Shown here in pieces: positions 34,913 to 43,775 of a stretch of DNA of 64,000 nucleotides. This DNA comes from Bradyrhizobium arachidis. GTDB lineage: Bacteria > Pseudomonadota > Alphaproteobacteria > Rhizobiales > Xanthobacteraceae. The translations under genes were made by a program, and so were the position numbers. Every line of letters starts with the position of its first letter. Within the stretch, counting starts at the first letter, position 1. A model generated the notes under the pieces. The model saw nothing but the letters and a program-made list of their open reading frames with translations. It did not search any database and was not told the origin of the DNA. Where the stretch lies: assembly GCF_015291705.1 (NCBI RefSeq), contig NZ_CP030050.1, positions 3,038,001-3,102,000 of the forward strand, read 5' to 3'.

Positions 34913-35448
34913 CTTCATCGGCCGCGATAGGCGTGCGCGTAGGGGCGTCGACCTGCGGGACGCGCGAGGCGTCGTATTGCCCTCAGCGCCCCGTTTCCGT
35001 CGACGTAGAGGCCTTTGCCGTACGCGAGAAGCCGGAGGCCGATCCCTCACCGCATGGAGGCGTGTAGTCGGTCTGACTGCTCCTCCTGAGTGATGATCTC
35101 GTGCCTGAGCAGGGTGCTTCTATGTCGGCTCATGCCGTTTGGTGTTGTCGTGTTCCGTTGACCAGAACAGCTTCACGACGCCTGAAAAGCTCATGGCGAA
35201 CGAGCGCATCTGGACCGCTTGATGATGCAGCACTTGGATGCTACACAGCGTTCGATGTCGCCCGAATTTGTCTGAATTTTCAGTAGCTTGTGGCGGGGCT
35301 TCGGCTGGCTGCGTACCCTCCCGCCCCAGCCAGCACTTAAGGTTGCTGAGTTCGTGATTGAAGCAGCTCTGCTCCCCGCCGGATCTTTCGCGCGCGTTTG
35401 GAAATGGCAGTCCGTTCGGCGCATGAGCCTTGCGGCTTGCCAGGTGGC
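34913..35448. other. Gene-free stretch after the mobilization genes
   Basis: These 536 bp contain no frame I can support. A 110-codon minus frame (35120-35452) shows no domain and has the composition of non-coding DNA. This is probably the other end of the mobilizable element or decayed DNA between it and the IclR gene. I did not find target-site duplications or transposase fragments. Confidence 0.45.
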
Positions 35449-36252
35449 TCACATGCGAACGCGAAGAACGTCGTGGGCCTTCTCCGCGGCACGTTGCAAG
35501 ACCGGCAAGAAGCGTCGCTGGAGGTCTTCGATCGACGCGCGACTGGTTGGCGCCACCACCTTCATCGCGGCAACGATTTTCCCGTTCCGGTCAAACAGGG
35601 GAACGGCGACCGAGCGCACGCCCTCCTCGAATTCCTGATCGCCCAAAGCCCAGCCTCGTTGACGCGCAAGCGCGATCGCCTTCTTCAGTCGCGCCGGGTC
35701 GGTGATGGTGTTCGGACTTCGCTTCGCCAGCTTCGCTTTTCCAAGCAGCTCGTCCAGCGCGGCGGGGTCCAAAGCTCCGAGGACGATGTGTCCCAGAGAG
35801 GAAGCGTGAGCAGGAATGCGGGATCCGACACTGAGAGTGGCATTGACGACCCGTCGAGCCTGGACACGCGCCACATAGATGACGTCAGGCCAATCCAGCA
35901 CCCCCACGGTGCAGGACTCGTTCAACTCGTTCACGACCTCTTCGACGAAAGGCTCCAGCGTTTCCCACATATTTTGCGAGGACAGATACGCGAACCCCAG
36001 GTCCAATACCTTTGGACTGAGGGTGAATGATTTCCCATCGAAGCTGGCATAGCCAAGATCATTCAAAGTGAGGAGGAAGCGTTGGACGGTGCCCCGGCTC
36101 AAGCCCGTTTGCCGCGCAGCCTCGCTGATCGTCAGCGACGGGTGATCACGGTCAAAGGCCCGGATCACCTCGAGTCCTCGCTGCAGCCCCTGGATGAAAT
36201 AGCTCGGCTGTTTGGCTGGGCCAGCGCGCTTGGCCGTCTTGATCGTTTTCAT
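35449..36252 (-). CDS. IclR-family transcriptional regulator
   Basis: A 267-residue IclR regulator, closest in style to PcaR/PobR-type regulators of aromatic catabolism. The winged helix-turn-helix is about residues 22-85: IQGLQRGLEVIRAFDRDHPS, then SEAARQTGLSRGTVQRFLLT. The effector domain shows VVNATLSVGSRIPAHASSLG and the C-terminal EEGVRSVAVPLFDRNGKIVA. It is divergent from the EamA transporter. Two palindromes GTCCGNTTATCGGAC lie between them and are the likely binding sites. Confidence 0.93.
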   Translation of the reverse strand: MKTIKTAKRAGPAKQPSYFIQGLQRGLEVIRAFDRDHPSLTISEAARQTGLSRGTVQRFLLTLNDLGYASFDGKSFTLSPKVLDLGFAYLSSQNMWETLEPFVEEVVNELNESCTVGVLDWPDVIYVARVQARRVVNATLSVGSRIPAHASSLGHIVLGALDPAALDELLGKAKLAKRSPNTITDPARLKKAIALARQRGWALGDQEFEEGVRSVAVPLFDRNGKIVAAMKVVAPTSRASIEDLQRRFLPVLQRAAEKAHDVLRVRM

Positions 36253-36267
36253 TCTCGACTTCCCATC

Positions 36268-36329
36268 GTCCGCTTATCGGACAAACCGCCCAGCAATTCA
36301 AGGATTCGGCCTTTGTCCGTTTATCGGAC
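36268..36329. promoter_or_regulatory. Two IclR-type palindromic operators
   Basis: GTCCGCTTATCGGAC (36268-36282) and GTCCGTTTATCGGAC (36315-36329) are identical except at one spacer base and are 47 bp apart. Each has perfect 5-bp arms around a 5-bp spacer. A further GTCCG half site is at 36334. They lie in the 152-bp gap between the IclR gene (ends its 5' side at 36252) and the transporter (36405), so they probably bind the IclR protein and control both directions. Confidence 0.75.
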
Positions 36330-36404
36330 GTATGTCCGAAATATTGACCGGCTTGCACTTGCCGGCTATTGTGACCCCTGCCGCAGATCACAGAAATTCA
36401 TCCC

Positions 36405-37313
36405 TTGTCGCAGCCATCAAGCTCCGAGTACCTGCGTGGTGCAATTTACGGCCTTGCGACCGTGTGCATCTGGGTATTCTGGATCGTGGCCGCGCGGCTT
36501 GGGCTCAGAACGAGCCTCACCCCCTCTGACATTACGGCCATTCGTTGTGGTGTCTCTGGACTGATCTTGCTGCCGTATCTGCTGAAGGTGGGCGTTCCCG
36601 TCGGCCGGCTGGGGGGACCGGGGCTGGCGGCGATTGTGCTGGGCGGCGGGGCGCCGATGGTGCTGGTCGCCTATGGAGGCCTGCAGTTCGCTCCGGCGGC
36701 CCATGCGGCATCGCTATTCACCGCACTCATCCCCTTGCTCGTTGCGATCTTGGCCGCTGTCGTGCTTGGCGAGGCATTCACGCTTTCAAGGCAGATCGGA
36801 CTTGCCTTGATCGTGACTGGGGCTCTGCTCATCGTCGGTGGCGCGGGTGGCACGATCGGATCGCGGCAAAACATCGGCCATGCCATGTTCATCGGCGCGG
36901 CCATGCTGTGGGCCTGCTATACCGTCGCGATGCGGAAAGCGAGAATGGACGGGCTCCACGCCGCCGCTATTGCCGCGGTCGGGTCATTGGTCGTTTACGT
37001 GCCGGTGTACGCCGTCATGCCAGGTGCCAATCTGCTCAATGCACCCTGGCGCGACGTCGCTCTGCAAGTTCTTGTCCAGGGATTTCTCACGCCGATTGTT
37101 TCGTATTGGCTTTACGGGCGCGCGGTCAGCATTCTTGGCGCATCGAACGGCTCGGCGTTCGCAGCCCTAAGCCCTGCCGTGACGGCCCTCGTGTCCGTCC
37201 CGCTCCTCGGCGAATGGCCAGCAACGGGTGACTGGATCGCGATATTTCTGATTTCTGGTGGTGTGTATGTCGCAAGTGGAGGCTTGGTCCCGGTCCGACC
37301 AACCGGGCACTGA
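36405..37313 (+). CDS. EamA/DMT-family transporter
   Basis: A 302-residue integral membrane protein with ten predicted membrane spans and two EamA repeats. Segments include LRGAIYGLATVCIWVFWIVA at the N-terminus and SLFTALIPLLVAILAAVVLG. The family exports or imports metabolites such as amino acids. The only available start in the typical position is a TTG at 36405, since an in-frame stop lies at 36372; ATG is absent. It is the first gene of the IclR-regulated set. Confidence 0.85.
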   Translation: MSQPSSSEYLRGAIYGLATVCIWVFWIVAARLGLRTSLTPSDITAIRCGVSGLILLPYLLKVGVPVGRLGGPGLAAIVLGGGAPMVLVAYGGLQFAPAAHAASLFTALIPLLVAILAAVVLGEAFTLSRQIGLALIVTGALLIVGGAGGTIGSRQNIGHAMFIGAAMLWACYTVAMRKARMDGLHAAAIAAVGSLVVYVPVYAVMPGANLLNAPWRDVALQVLVQGFLTPIVSYWLYGRAVSILGASNGSAFAALSPAVTALVSVPLLGEWPATGDWIAIFLISGGVYVASGGLVPVRPTGH

Positions 37314-37351
37314 GCGGCTCCCAGTCGCTGCGGTAAGGTGAGGTGGCGGTC

Positions 37352-38215
37352 ATGGCAGGTGCGACATTGGCCAGCGCGGCCAATACTGTGCGGGCAGAAG
37401 ACACAAGGATTGGTCAAGCCTCGTGCGAGGAGTTGGGACAGCTTGTGGCGAGCTGCTGGCTGGAACGCAGATCTATTCCATTGATCGATGAGAGCCTGTC
37501 CATGGAAAAGGCGCTGTGCGCCAGAGACAAATTCCTGAGTCTCATTCAGCCGCTGTTGGGTGCTCCCCTGGGATATAAGGTCGCGGCGATAACGCCGCCG
37601 GCACAGAGAGATCTGGGCATCAAGGAGCCGTTGGGCGGCACATACTTGGCCGGAATGTTCAGTTTCGAGAGCAGCGCTCCGGTCCCGGTCAGCTACGGCA
37701 ATCGGCCGATCGTCGAGGCGAAATTGATGGTTGCGGTCAGGGACGATGCCATCAACGACGCGAAGACGATCGAAGACGCAGCGAAGCACATTGCGTACAT
37801 CTTACCGAGCATCGAGCTTGGGGATTCTCTCGCTGACATCGGGCAAAAGCTCACGGCGCCGATCCTGATGCTCTACAATGTCGGCGCACGCGCGGCGATC
37901 CTGGGCCGGCCTATCGCTTTCGATGGTTCGGAGAAAGCTGTTCGAGCGCTCAACTCGCTCGTCGTGACCACGACAGACTCAAGCACCGGACGCCATATCG
38001 ACAGCCAATCGGCCAGCGCCATGATGGGAGGCCCCCTCAACGCGGTGCTTTGGCTTGTTCGAGATCTGCACATTCGCGGCGTGAGGCTACGGGCCGGGGA
38101 TCGCCTGGGGCTCGGAGCCTTGTCGCGGGTGCGGCCGACGCCAGGTCTGCTGCTGGAGACGCGATGGGAGGGACTTACGGAAACTCCAACGGTGGTCAAA
38201 GCGCTGTTCGAATAG
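37352..38215 (+). CDS. 2-keto-4-pentenoate hydratase/fumarylacetoacetase-like protein
   Basis: A 287-residue protein of the 2-oxopent-4-enoate hydratase (MhpD/XylJ) type, acting in meta-cleavage aromatic catabolism. Motifs are LLGAPLGYKVAAITPPAQRD, RPIVEAKLMVAVRD and LPSIELGDSLADI, with metal-ligand glutamates in the last two. I start at the ATG at 37352 after AAGGTGAGG. The N-terminal 20 residues resemble a weak signal. It lies 38 bp downstream of the EamA gene. No ring-cleavage dioxygenase is nearby, so a non-classical substrate is possible. Confidence 0.82.
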   Translation: MAGATLASAANTVRAEDTRIGQASCEELGQLVASCWLERRSIPLIDESLSMEKALCARDKFLSLIQPLLGAPLGYKVAAITPPAQRDLGIKEPLGGTYLAGMFSFESSAPVPVSYGNRPIVEAKLMVAVRDDAINDAKTIEDAAKHIAYILPSIELGDSLADIGQKLTAPILMLYNVGARAAILGRPIAFDGSEKAVRALNSLVVTTTDSSTGRHIDSQSASAMMGGPLNAVLWLVRDLHIRGVRLRAGDRLGLGALSRVRPTPGLLLETRWEGLTETPTVVKALFE

Positions 38216-38265
38216 CGTCGGCAGTGACGCTGCTTGGGGATTCGGTTCATGTCGGAGAGGCGAGC

Positions 38266-38724
38266 GTGACGAAGAGATTTGCGAAGGCCGAAGAGGTGGT
38301 CTTGTGCTGGCTTGCAACGGTTGACGCCAGCAACAGGCCCAATGTGACACCCAAGGAAATTTTTGCAGAGATCGGCGACGGCTTGCTTGTCATTGCCGAT
38401 ATCGCTTCGGCGCGCAGCGTGCAGAACATCAGAGCCAATCCGGCAGTGTGCGTCAGTGTGATCGACATCTTCCTTCAGCGAGGCCGAAAGCTGGAGGGCA
38501 CAGCCGAGATTATCGCTCCGGATCATCCGGATTTCACCAAGCTGGTCGCGCCACTGCTTCGGATGACCGCAGACAAGTTTCCGATCCGCCACGTGATCTC
38601 CGTCCGCATCGAGCGCGCGTCGCCGATCCTCGCGCCGAGCTATTTGTTCTTTCCTGAGCGGAGCGAGGAGGAGCTGCAGAGCGACGCCTATCGGACCTAT
38701 GGCGTGCAGCCGATGAAAGGATGA
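38266..38724 (+). CDS. Pyridoxamine 5'-phosphate oxidase-like FMN-binding protein
   Basis: A 152-residue split-barrel protein of the PNPOx-like family. The N-terminal part AKAEEVVLCWLATVDASNRP and NVTPKEIFAEIGDGLLVIAD, then ARSVQNIRANPAVCVSVIDI, fits FMN- or F420-binding members. The GTG at 38266 follows GGAGAGG. The longer frame from 38050 overlaps the previous gene and is not used. It is the third gene of the IclR-linked set. The reaction is unknown. Confidence 0.82.
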   Translation: MTKRFAKAEEVVLCWLATVDASNRPNVTPKEIFAEIGDGLLVIADIASARSVQNIRANPAVCVSVIDIFLQRGRKLEGTAEIIAPDHPDFTKLVAPLLRMTADKFPIRHVISVRIERASPILAPSYLFFPERSEEELQSDAYRTYGVQPMKG

Positions 38725-38760
38725 CGCGAGAGGCTCTGGCAGGGGCGCAAGTGCGCAGCT

Positions 38761-39732
38761 TCACTGCGCGATCCAGACCGTCATTCCCGGTTCGAGGTCA
38801 GCCGTCTCGCGCGCGGGATCGAGGCGCAGGCGCAGGGTGTTGCGGTCATGATCGCCGATGACCCGTTCGGCCTGCCAGGTGGCGAACACGCCCAGCGGCC
38901 GCAGCTCGGTCACGACTGCCGGCGTCGCGGCGTCGCTTCCGGTCCGCGCCACGTTCACCGTGGTCCCCATCGCGACCCGGCCGAGATGATCTTCGCGCAC
39001 GTTGAATGAGAGCCATTGCCGGCCTGCGGCCGTGACCATCAGGATCGGCTGGCCGGCGCGGACATTCTCGCCGACCTCCGCCGCGATGACGCTGACCGTG
39101 CCGTCGGCGGGGGCGCGCAGCACCATCTTGTCGAGGCGGCGTTCGAGCACGGTGACGGCCGCGGCTGCGGCCTGCACCTGCGTGTCGGCGATGGCGCGCT
39201 CTTCGCGGGTCGGACCCGCCACCGCCGCATCGTAATTGGCCTGGGCCTCCGCGACGCCGGCGCGCGCGGCCGCCACGTCGTTCTCGGCCTGGTCGAGCGC
39301 CTGCTGCGTTTCGAAGCTCTGCCGCGCCAGCGTGCTGGTGCGCGTGAGCTGGGCCTCCACATAGTCGAGGCGGGCGCGCGCCTTGGCGATGGCGGCCTTC
39401 AGGGATTCGACCTGTTCGCGGCGGACGCCGGCATAGACGTTGTTGCGGTTCGCGACGGCAGAGGCGAGCGCGGCACGTGCCTGGTCCGCCTGCGCCGTCA
39501 GCTCCACCGCCGAGAGCCGCGCCATCACGTCGCCCGCCTTCACGTGGGCGCCTTTCTCGACCGCGATCGCGGCGAGCTGACCGCTCACCTCCGGCTCCAC
39601 CCTGACCTCGGTCGCGCGCACGATGCCGACGATGGTCGCGGGAAGTTCGGAGTGACGCGTGGCATAGATCAGTGCGGCTGCGACGAGGGCGAGCGGAATT
39701 GCGAGGAAGGCGGCAGCTCTAAGGTTGCGCAT
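38761..39732 (-). CDS. HlyD-family membrane fusion protein (adaptor B)
   Basis: A 323-residue periplasmic adaptor with an N-terminal membrane anchor (LRAAAFLAIPLALVAAALIY). The biotinyl-lipoyl-like domain has VEPEVSGQLAAIAVEKGAHV; the coiled-coil hairpin spans about residues 75-190; the barrel has the DKMVLRAPADGTVSVIAAEV segment. The start is ATG at 39732, 14 bases inside the permease gene. It ends the three-gene efflux operon. No TolC-type outer membrane gene is nearby. Confidence 0.9.
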   Translation of the reverse strand: MRNLRAAAFLAIPLALVAAALIYATRHSELPATIVGIVRATEVRVEPEVSGQLAAIAVEKGAHVKAGDVMARLSAVELTAQADQARAALASAVANRNNVYAGVRREQVESLKAAIAKARARLDYVEAQLTRTSTLARQSFETQQALDQAENDVAAARAGVAEAQANYDAAVAGPTREERAIADTQVQAAAAAVTVLERRLDKMVLRAPADGTVSVIAAEVGENVRAGQPILMVTAAGRQWLSFNVREDHLGRVAMGTTVNVARTGSDAATPAVVTELRPLGVFATWQAERVIGDHDRNTLRLRLDPARETADLEPGMTVWIAQ

Positions 39733-42049
39733 GTCGGTGTCCTCTCCTGAAGGCAAATGCCGAGATCACCGCGAGCAAGAAATAGCCGAGCGCCAGACCC
39801 CACAGCACGCGCCAGTCATGGGCGACCTCCCAGATGCTGGCGCCCATCTGGTTGATGCGCACGAGGCCGTCGATCGCCGAGTCCGCCGGGAAAATCCGTC
39901 CGAACGCGAGCGCCACGTCCGGGATCGCCTCGCGCGGCCAGGCAAAGCCGGCCATGAAGAATTGCGGCAGGCTGGTCGCCAGCAGCAGGATGGTCGGATT
40001 CTCCGGCCGCGTGAACCAGGCGCCGACCGCCTGTCCCATGAAGCTCGTCGCCAGCAGGAAGACGGTCCCGAGCGCGAGGATCTGGGGGAGATGGCCGAGC
40101 GTCGAGAAGCCGTAGATGCGCGGCAGCACGATGACATAGAGCGCGAGCGCGGGAAGATAGACGGTCAGATGGGCGATGCCGCGGCCGAGCACGCCGGCAA
40201 AGGCTCCGCCTCCGGCCGCGAGCGCCGTGCCGGTCAGCATCGCCGCGCCGATGAGAAGGGTCTGCTGCAGGATCAGGATGAACGCCGCCGGAACGATGTA
40301 GCTGGCATAGCCGCCTACCGGGTTGAAGATCGGCTGTAGCAGGACATCGGCCGGGCTCGAACTCGCAAGTTTGGCCTTGACGAGGCTGCCATCCGGGCGC
40401 GCGCCGCGCGCAACGAGCTCTGACGCCAACGTTCCGATGGCGGTGGCCAGCCCGCTGGCGCTCGTTCTGAAGATGAACAGATAGGTTGCGTCCGCATAGA
40501 CCGGGATGTGCGCGGTGATGCCCTTGAGCACGTCGCGCTCGGTGTTGGGCGGAATCTCGACGACGGCAAAGGCGTGCCCGCGATCGATCGCGGAGCGCGC
40601 CTCGGCGAGCGTTCGGGCGCGAACCGTCACGCTTAATGCGCCGCTCGCATCCAGCGTTTCGACGATCTGCCGGCTGAGATCGCTGAGATCATTGTCGACG
40701 ACCGCGATCGGAAGCTTGCGCAGGATCTGGTTCAGATAGGGCTGCGGATAGTAGATGCCGTAAATGAGGGGTGCGAGAAACAAGAGGCTGAAGGCGCTGC
40801 GCGTGCCCAGCACCCGCCGCCACTCCGCGACGAAGGCGCCGCCGACGCCGCGCGGCGCCTCGCTGGCTTCGGCGGCCTCGGCCGGCCGCGCGGCTGCAAA
40901 CCAGCCCCGGCGCGTGAGGCTCGCCATGCGCAGCAGCGCAAGGCTGGCAAAGAGCAGCGCAAGGACCGCCAGCGCCGCAAAGGGAATGGCGGAATCGGCG
41001 ACCGGCAATCCGCGCGCCGCCTGCCCCAAGAGGACGGCCATGTACCAGCGCAGCGGCAGGATCGCGCTCCAGCCTTGCGCAAAGGTATTCATGGCGATGG
41101 TGGGAAAGCCGACGCCGGCATAGCCGAACGCGGGCGAGGCGATGAGACCCGCGAGCCCGAGCCCGGTGGCGAGATCGCCGACCAGAAGCTGGAGCAGGGC
41201 GCCGATCGACAGATAGGCGATGATCAGCAGCGAGGCCGCCGCGATCATCAACGGCAGGTCGCCCCTGAAGGGGATGTCCAGCACACCCTCCAGGAACAGC
41301 GGCTCGGCCAGCATGACCAGGAAGAAGATGCAGAACAGCGGCGCGAGCTTGCCGGCCAGCGCGACGAGCGGATCGCCGCCGGCGCTTGCGAGCCAGGCCC
41401 GCGCGTCCCTGCGGCGGAATTCGGAGCCGACGGAATAGCCGGCGGCCAGCGTGATCACCACATGGATGATCGTCGGCAGCAGCGCGCGCAGCAGGAACTG
41501 CGCATAGTTCTTCTGCGGATTGACCAGCGCCATGGTCTCCGCCTTGAGCGTTCCCAAAGACGACGGCGCGGGCGCAGCGCGGCTGGCGGGCGCGGCCACG
41601 GCTGCCGCTGCGGAAAGCGAGTCGCTGAGGCCCGAGGATGCGATGCCGGAGGGCGTCAAGAACTGCTGGTTGTAGAATCCGACGATCTGCGGGCGGCGCG
41701 CCGCCTTCAGGTCGCGCTCGAAATCCGGCGGGATAAAGACCGCCGAAATCGACTTGCCGGAGCGTATGTCCTTGACGGCCGTGGACAGCGTGCCGGAGCG
41801 GTCGACGATCCTCAGGCTTGGAGACGCCGCGACATATTCCACCAGCGCCCGCGAGGCATCCGACTTGTCCTCGTCGACGACCGTGACCCCGAGCCCGCGA
41901 ATGACCGGATGGCTGAAGACGGTGGTCAGCACCAGGAATGCGAACAGCGGCACGCCGAAGATCAGCAGCAGCGCAACCCGGTCATGAAACAGCCAGCGGC
42001 ATTCGCGCCGCGCGACCAGCCAGAATCCGGGCTTTGTGGCAAGCTTCAT
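39719..42049 (-). CDS. Fused double ABC-2 permease (YhhJ/YbhR-like)
   Basis: A 776-residue membrane protein made of two tandem ABC-2-type permease units. Each begins with a short cytoplasmic stretch and first span (FHDRVALLLIFGVPLFAFLV; SAFSLLFLAPLIYGIYYPQP), has a large periplasmic domain, then about five spans. A hinge with alanine/proline/glycine lies near residues 385-400. It overlaps both HlyD genes by a few bases, giving the order HlyD, permease, HlyD. The ATPase normally needed for ABC-2 export is missing. Confidence 0.85.
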   Translation of the reverse strand: MKLATKPGFWLVARRECRWLFHDRVALLLIFGVPLFAFLVLTTVFSHPVIRGLGVTVVDEDKSDASRALVEYVAASPSLRIVDRSGTLSTAVKDIRSGKSISAVFIPPDFERDLKAARRPQIVGFYNQQFLTPSGIASSGLSDSLSAAAAVAAPASRAAPAPSSLGTLKAETMALVNPQKNYAQFLLRALLPTIIHVVITLAAGYSVGSEFRRRDARAWLASAGGDPLVALAGKLAPLFCIFFLVMLAEPLFLEGVLDIPFRGDLPLMIAAASLLIIAYLSIGALLQLLVGDLATGLGLAGLIASPAFGYAGVGFPTIAMNTFAQGWSAILPLRWYMAVLLGQAARGLPVADSAIPFAALAVLALLFASLALLRMASLTRRGWFAAARPAEAAEASEAPRGVGGAFVAEWRRVLGTRSAFSLLFLAPLIYGIYYPQPYLNQILRKLPIAVVDNDLSDLSRQIVETLDASGALSVTVRARTLAEARSAIDRGHAFAVVEIPPNTERDVLKGITAHIPVYADATYLFIFRTSASGLATAIGTLASELVARGARPDGSLVKAKLASSSPADVLLQPIFNPVGGYASYIVPAAFILILQQTLLIGAAMLTGTALAAGGGAFAGVLGRGIAHLTVYLPALALYVIVLPRIYGFSTLGHLPQILALGTVFLLATSFMGQAVGAWFTRPENPTILLLATSLPQFFMAGFAWPREAIPDVALAFGRIFPADSAIDGLVRINQMGASIWEVAHDWRVLWGLALGYFLLAVISAFAFRRGHRHAQP

Positions 42050-43137
42050 TGCCGCGACCGCCAGTCGAGATAGGCGCTCATCCCGGGCCGCAGCTCGGGC
42101 ACCGGCTTCACGGGATAGGCGCGGATCGAGAACGTGCGCAGATCGAAATCGCCCGTGGCGCGCGTGGCGCGCCAGCTGGCATATTCGCCCTTGGTCGCAA
42201 TCAGCTTGACCTCGACGGTGACGCTGCGGTCGTCGAGCGCGGGAATGCGGACGTCGAAACGATCGCCGACCTTCAGACTCTTGACCAGATCCTCGCGCAG
42301 GTCGAAGTGAACCCAGACATCGCCGAGGTCGATCAGGGTGACCAGCGGCACGCCCGGCGACACATATTCGCCCGGCTCGACATTGCGCTGGTAGATCTGG
42401 GAGGCGACCGGCGCATAGACCACGAGCTGGTCGATGATGGACTGGACGCTCTGGATATCGGCATCGGCCTTCTCGACATTGGCCGTCGCGATCGCCCGTT
42501 CCTCCTTGGTGTAGCCGTTGACGGCCTGCTCATAGGCCGATTTGGCCTGATCGACCGCGCGCTCGCTTTCGTGCAGCGCATCGGTCACCTGGTCGAGGCG
42601 GGCCTGCGGCGCGTTGCCCTGCTCGGTCAGGGTCCGCGTGCGGTCGAATGTCTTCTGCGCCAGCACCACCGCCGCTTGCGCCCGCTCCATCTCCGCCTTG
42701 CGCGCGGCGACGGTTTCGACGCGCGTTCCAACCATGATGTTGGCGAGCTGGGCGTCGGCGACGGCCTTTGCCGCCTTCATCTGGTCGCGCTTGGCGATCG
42801 TCTCCGGATTGTCGATCCGCACCAGCACCGCCTGCGCAGCAACGTTCTGGCCGCGCTGGACCGGGATCTCCTTGACCCTGCCGTCGACGCGCGCCGCGAT
42901 GTCCAGCCGCGTCGCATCGACCTCGCCCTGGACCAGCAGCGGCTCCGGCCGCAGCAGATAGAAGATCGACAGCCCGGCGACGACGGCTGCCACGATGGCG
43001 ACGATGATGGCAGGCGTGCGCGTCGCGCTGCGCGGGCCCGGCTTGTGATCGTCGCCTAATGCGTCAGGCCTGACTTGATTGTCCTTGGCTTGAACGTCCT
43101 TGGCCTGACTGTCCGTGTCGGAGGTCGGCGTGTCCAT
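42046..43137 (-). CDS. HlyD-family membrane fusion protein (adaptor A)
   Basis: A 363-residue adaptor. A hydrophilic 40-residue cytoplasmic tail with a small repeat (KDVQAKDNQ) precedes the span TPAIIVAIVAAVVAGLSIFY. RLDIAARVDGRVKEIPVQRG is the lipoyl-like motif, followed by an extended coiled coil and DVWVHFDLREDLVKSLKVGD. It is the first gene of the efflux operon, overlapping the permease gene as ATGA. It differs from adaptor B in sequence, so the two may form a mixed adaptor ring. Confidence 0.9.
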   Translation of the reverse strand: MDTPTSDTDSQAKDVQAKDNQVRPDALGDDHKPGPRSATRTPAIIVAIVAAVVAGLSIFYLLRPEPLLVQGEVDATRLDIAARVDGRVKEIPVQRGQNVAAQAVLVRIDNPETIAKRDQMKAAKAVADAQLANIMVGTRVETVAARKAEMERAQAAVVLAQKTFDRTRTLTEQGNAPQARLDQVTDALHESERAVDQAKSAYEQAVNGYTKEERAIATANVEKADADIQSVQSIIDQLVVYAPVASQIYQRNVEPGEYVSPGVPLVTLIDLGDVWVHFDLREDLVKSLKVGDRFDVRIPALDDRSVTVEVKLIATKGEYASWRATRATGDFDLRTFSIRAYPVKPVPELRPGMSAYLDWRSRQ

Positions 43138-43245
43138 GAACTGATCCCCTTGGCTCTCGACCGGGATAGCGGCTTTCCATGTCGTACTTGTAAAGTCTCG
43201 TCCGCCGCGTTGTGCCGCTCCGAAGCCTCTCGGCAGGGCCGCTGA

Positions 43246-43605
43246 TCAGTTTCGCCGTGCGGTCCAATATCCGGAGCAACGCGCGGTCCCGGAATAACCG
43301 CTCCACCGTCCCTGGCCGGCGTTACCCGAAAGCCGGCCGCTGCCCGAGGCAAATTTGTCCTGTACGGTCACCGAGGCGCGAACCGCCCCGGATCTTGCGA
43401 CGTAGCCCCTGAACCGGACCAGGTTCGGATGCGTCACGATCCCGTCGGTGATGTTGACGGTGAAACTGTAGCTCTGATCGCATGCACCGCGCTGGGTCAC
43501 GAAGATGAGATCCCAGGCGCCGTCATAAGCCGAGCGAGCCTCGGCTGCGGAGCTGGAGGCGGCGAGACAGACCGCCGCCGCGGCCCAATAGACGCACTTC
43601 TTCAT
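43246..43605 (-). CDS. Small secreted protein of unknown function
   Basis: A 119-residue protein with a Sec signal (WAAAAVCLAASSSAAEARS), mature part SAYDGAWDLIFVTQRGACDQ, and a glycine-serine-rich C-terminus ending CSGYWTARRN. Two mature cysteines suggest a disulfide. The pattern of a beta-rich secreted domain fits small hypothetical proteins common in rhizobia. No function can be given. Confidence 0.75.
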   Translation of the reverse strand: MKKCVYWAAAAVCLAASSSAAEARSAYDGAWDLIFVTQRGACDQSYSFTVNITDGIVTHPNLVRFRGYVARSGAVRASVTVQDKFASGSGRLSGNAGQGRWSGYSGTARCSGYWTARRN

Positions 43606-43775
43606 CGCGATGTCTCCGGGCTAGGGCTGTCCGGCACGGCGCGGCCACAAGCCTATGCTGAATTTGCATTGCGACAAGATAGCAGCTCTTTCGATCGTTC
43701 AAAGAGCACGGCCCGCCAGCGTCGTGCTTTTTCCAAATGCGTCCCGAATCATCGAATGCCCAGACGGCACGCCCT

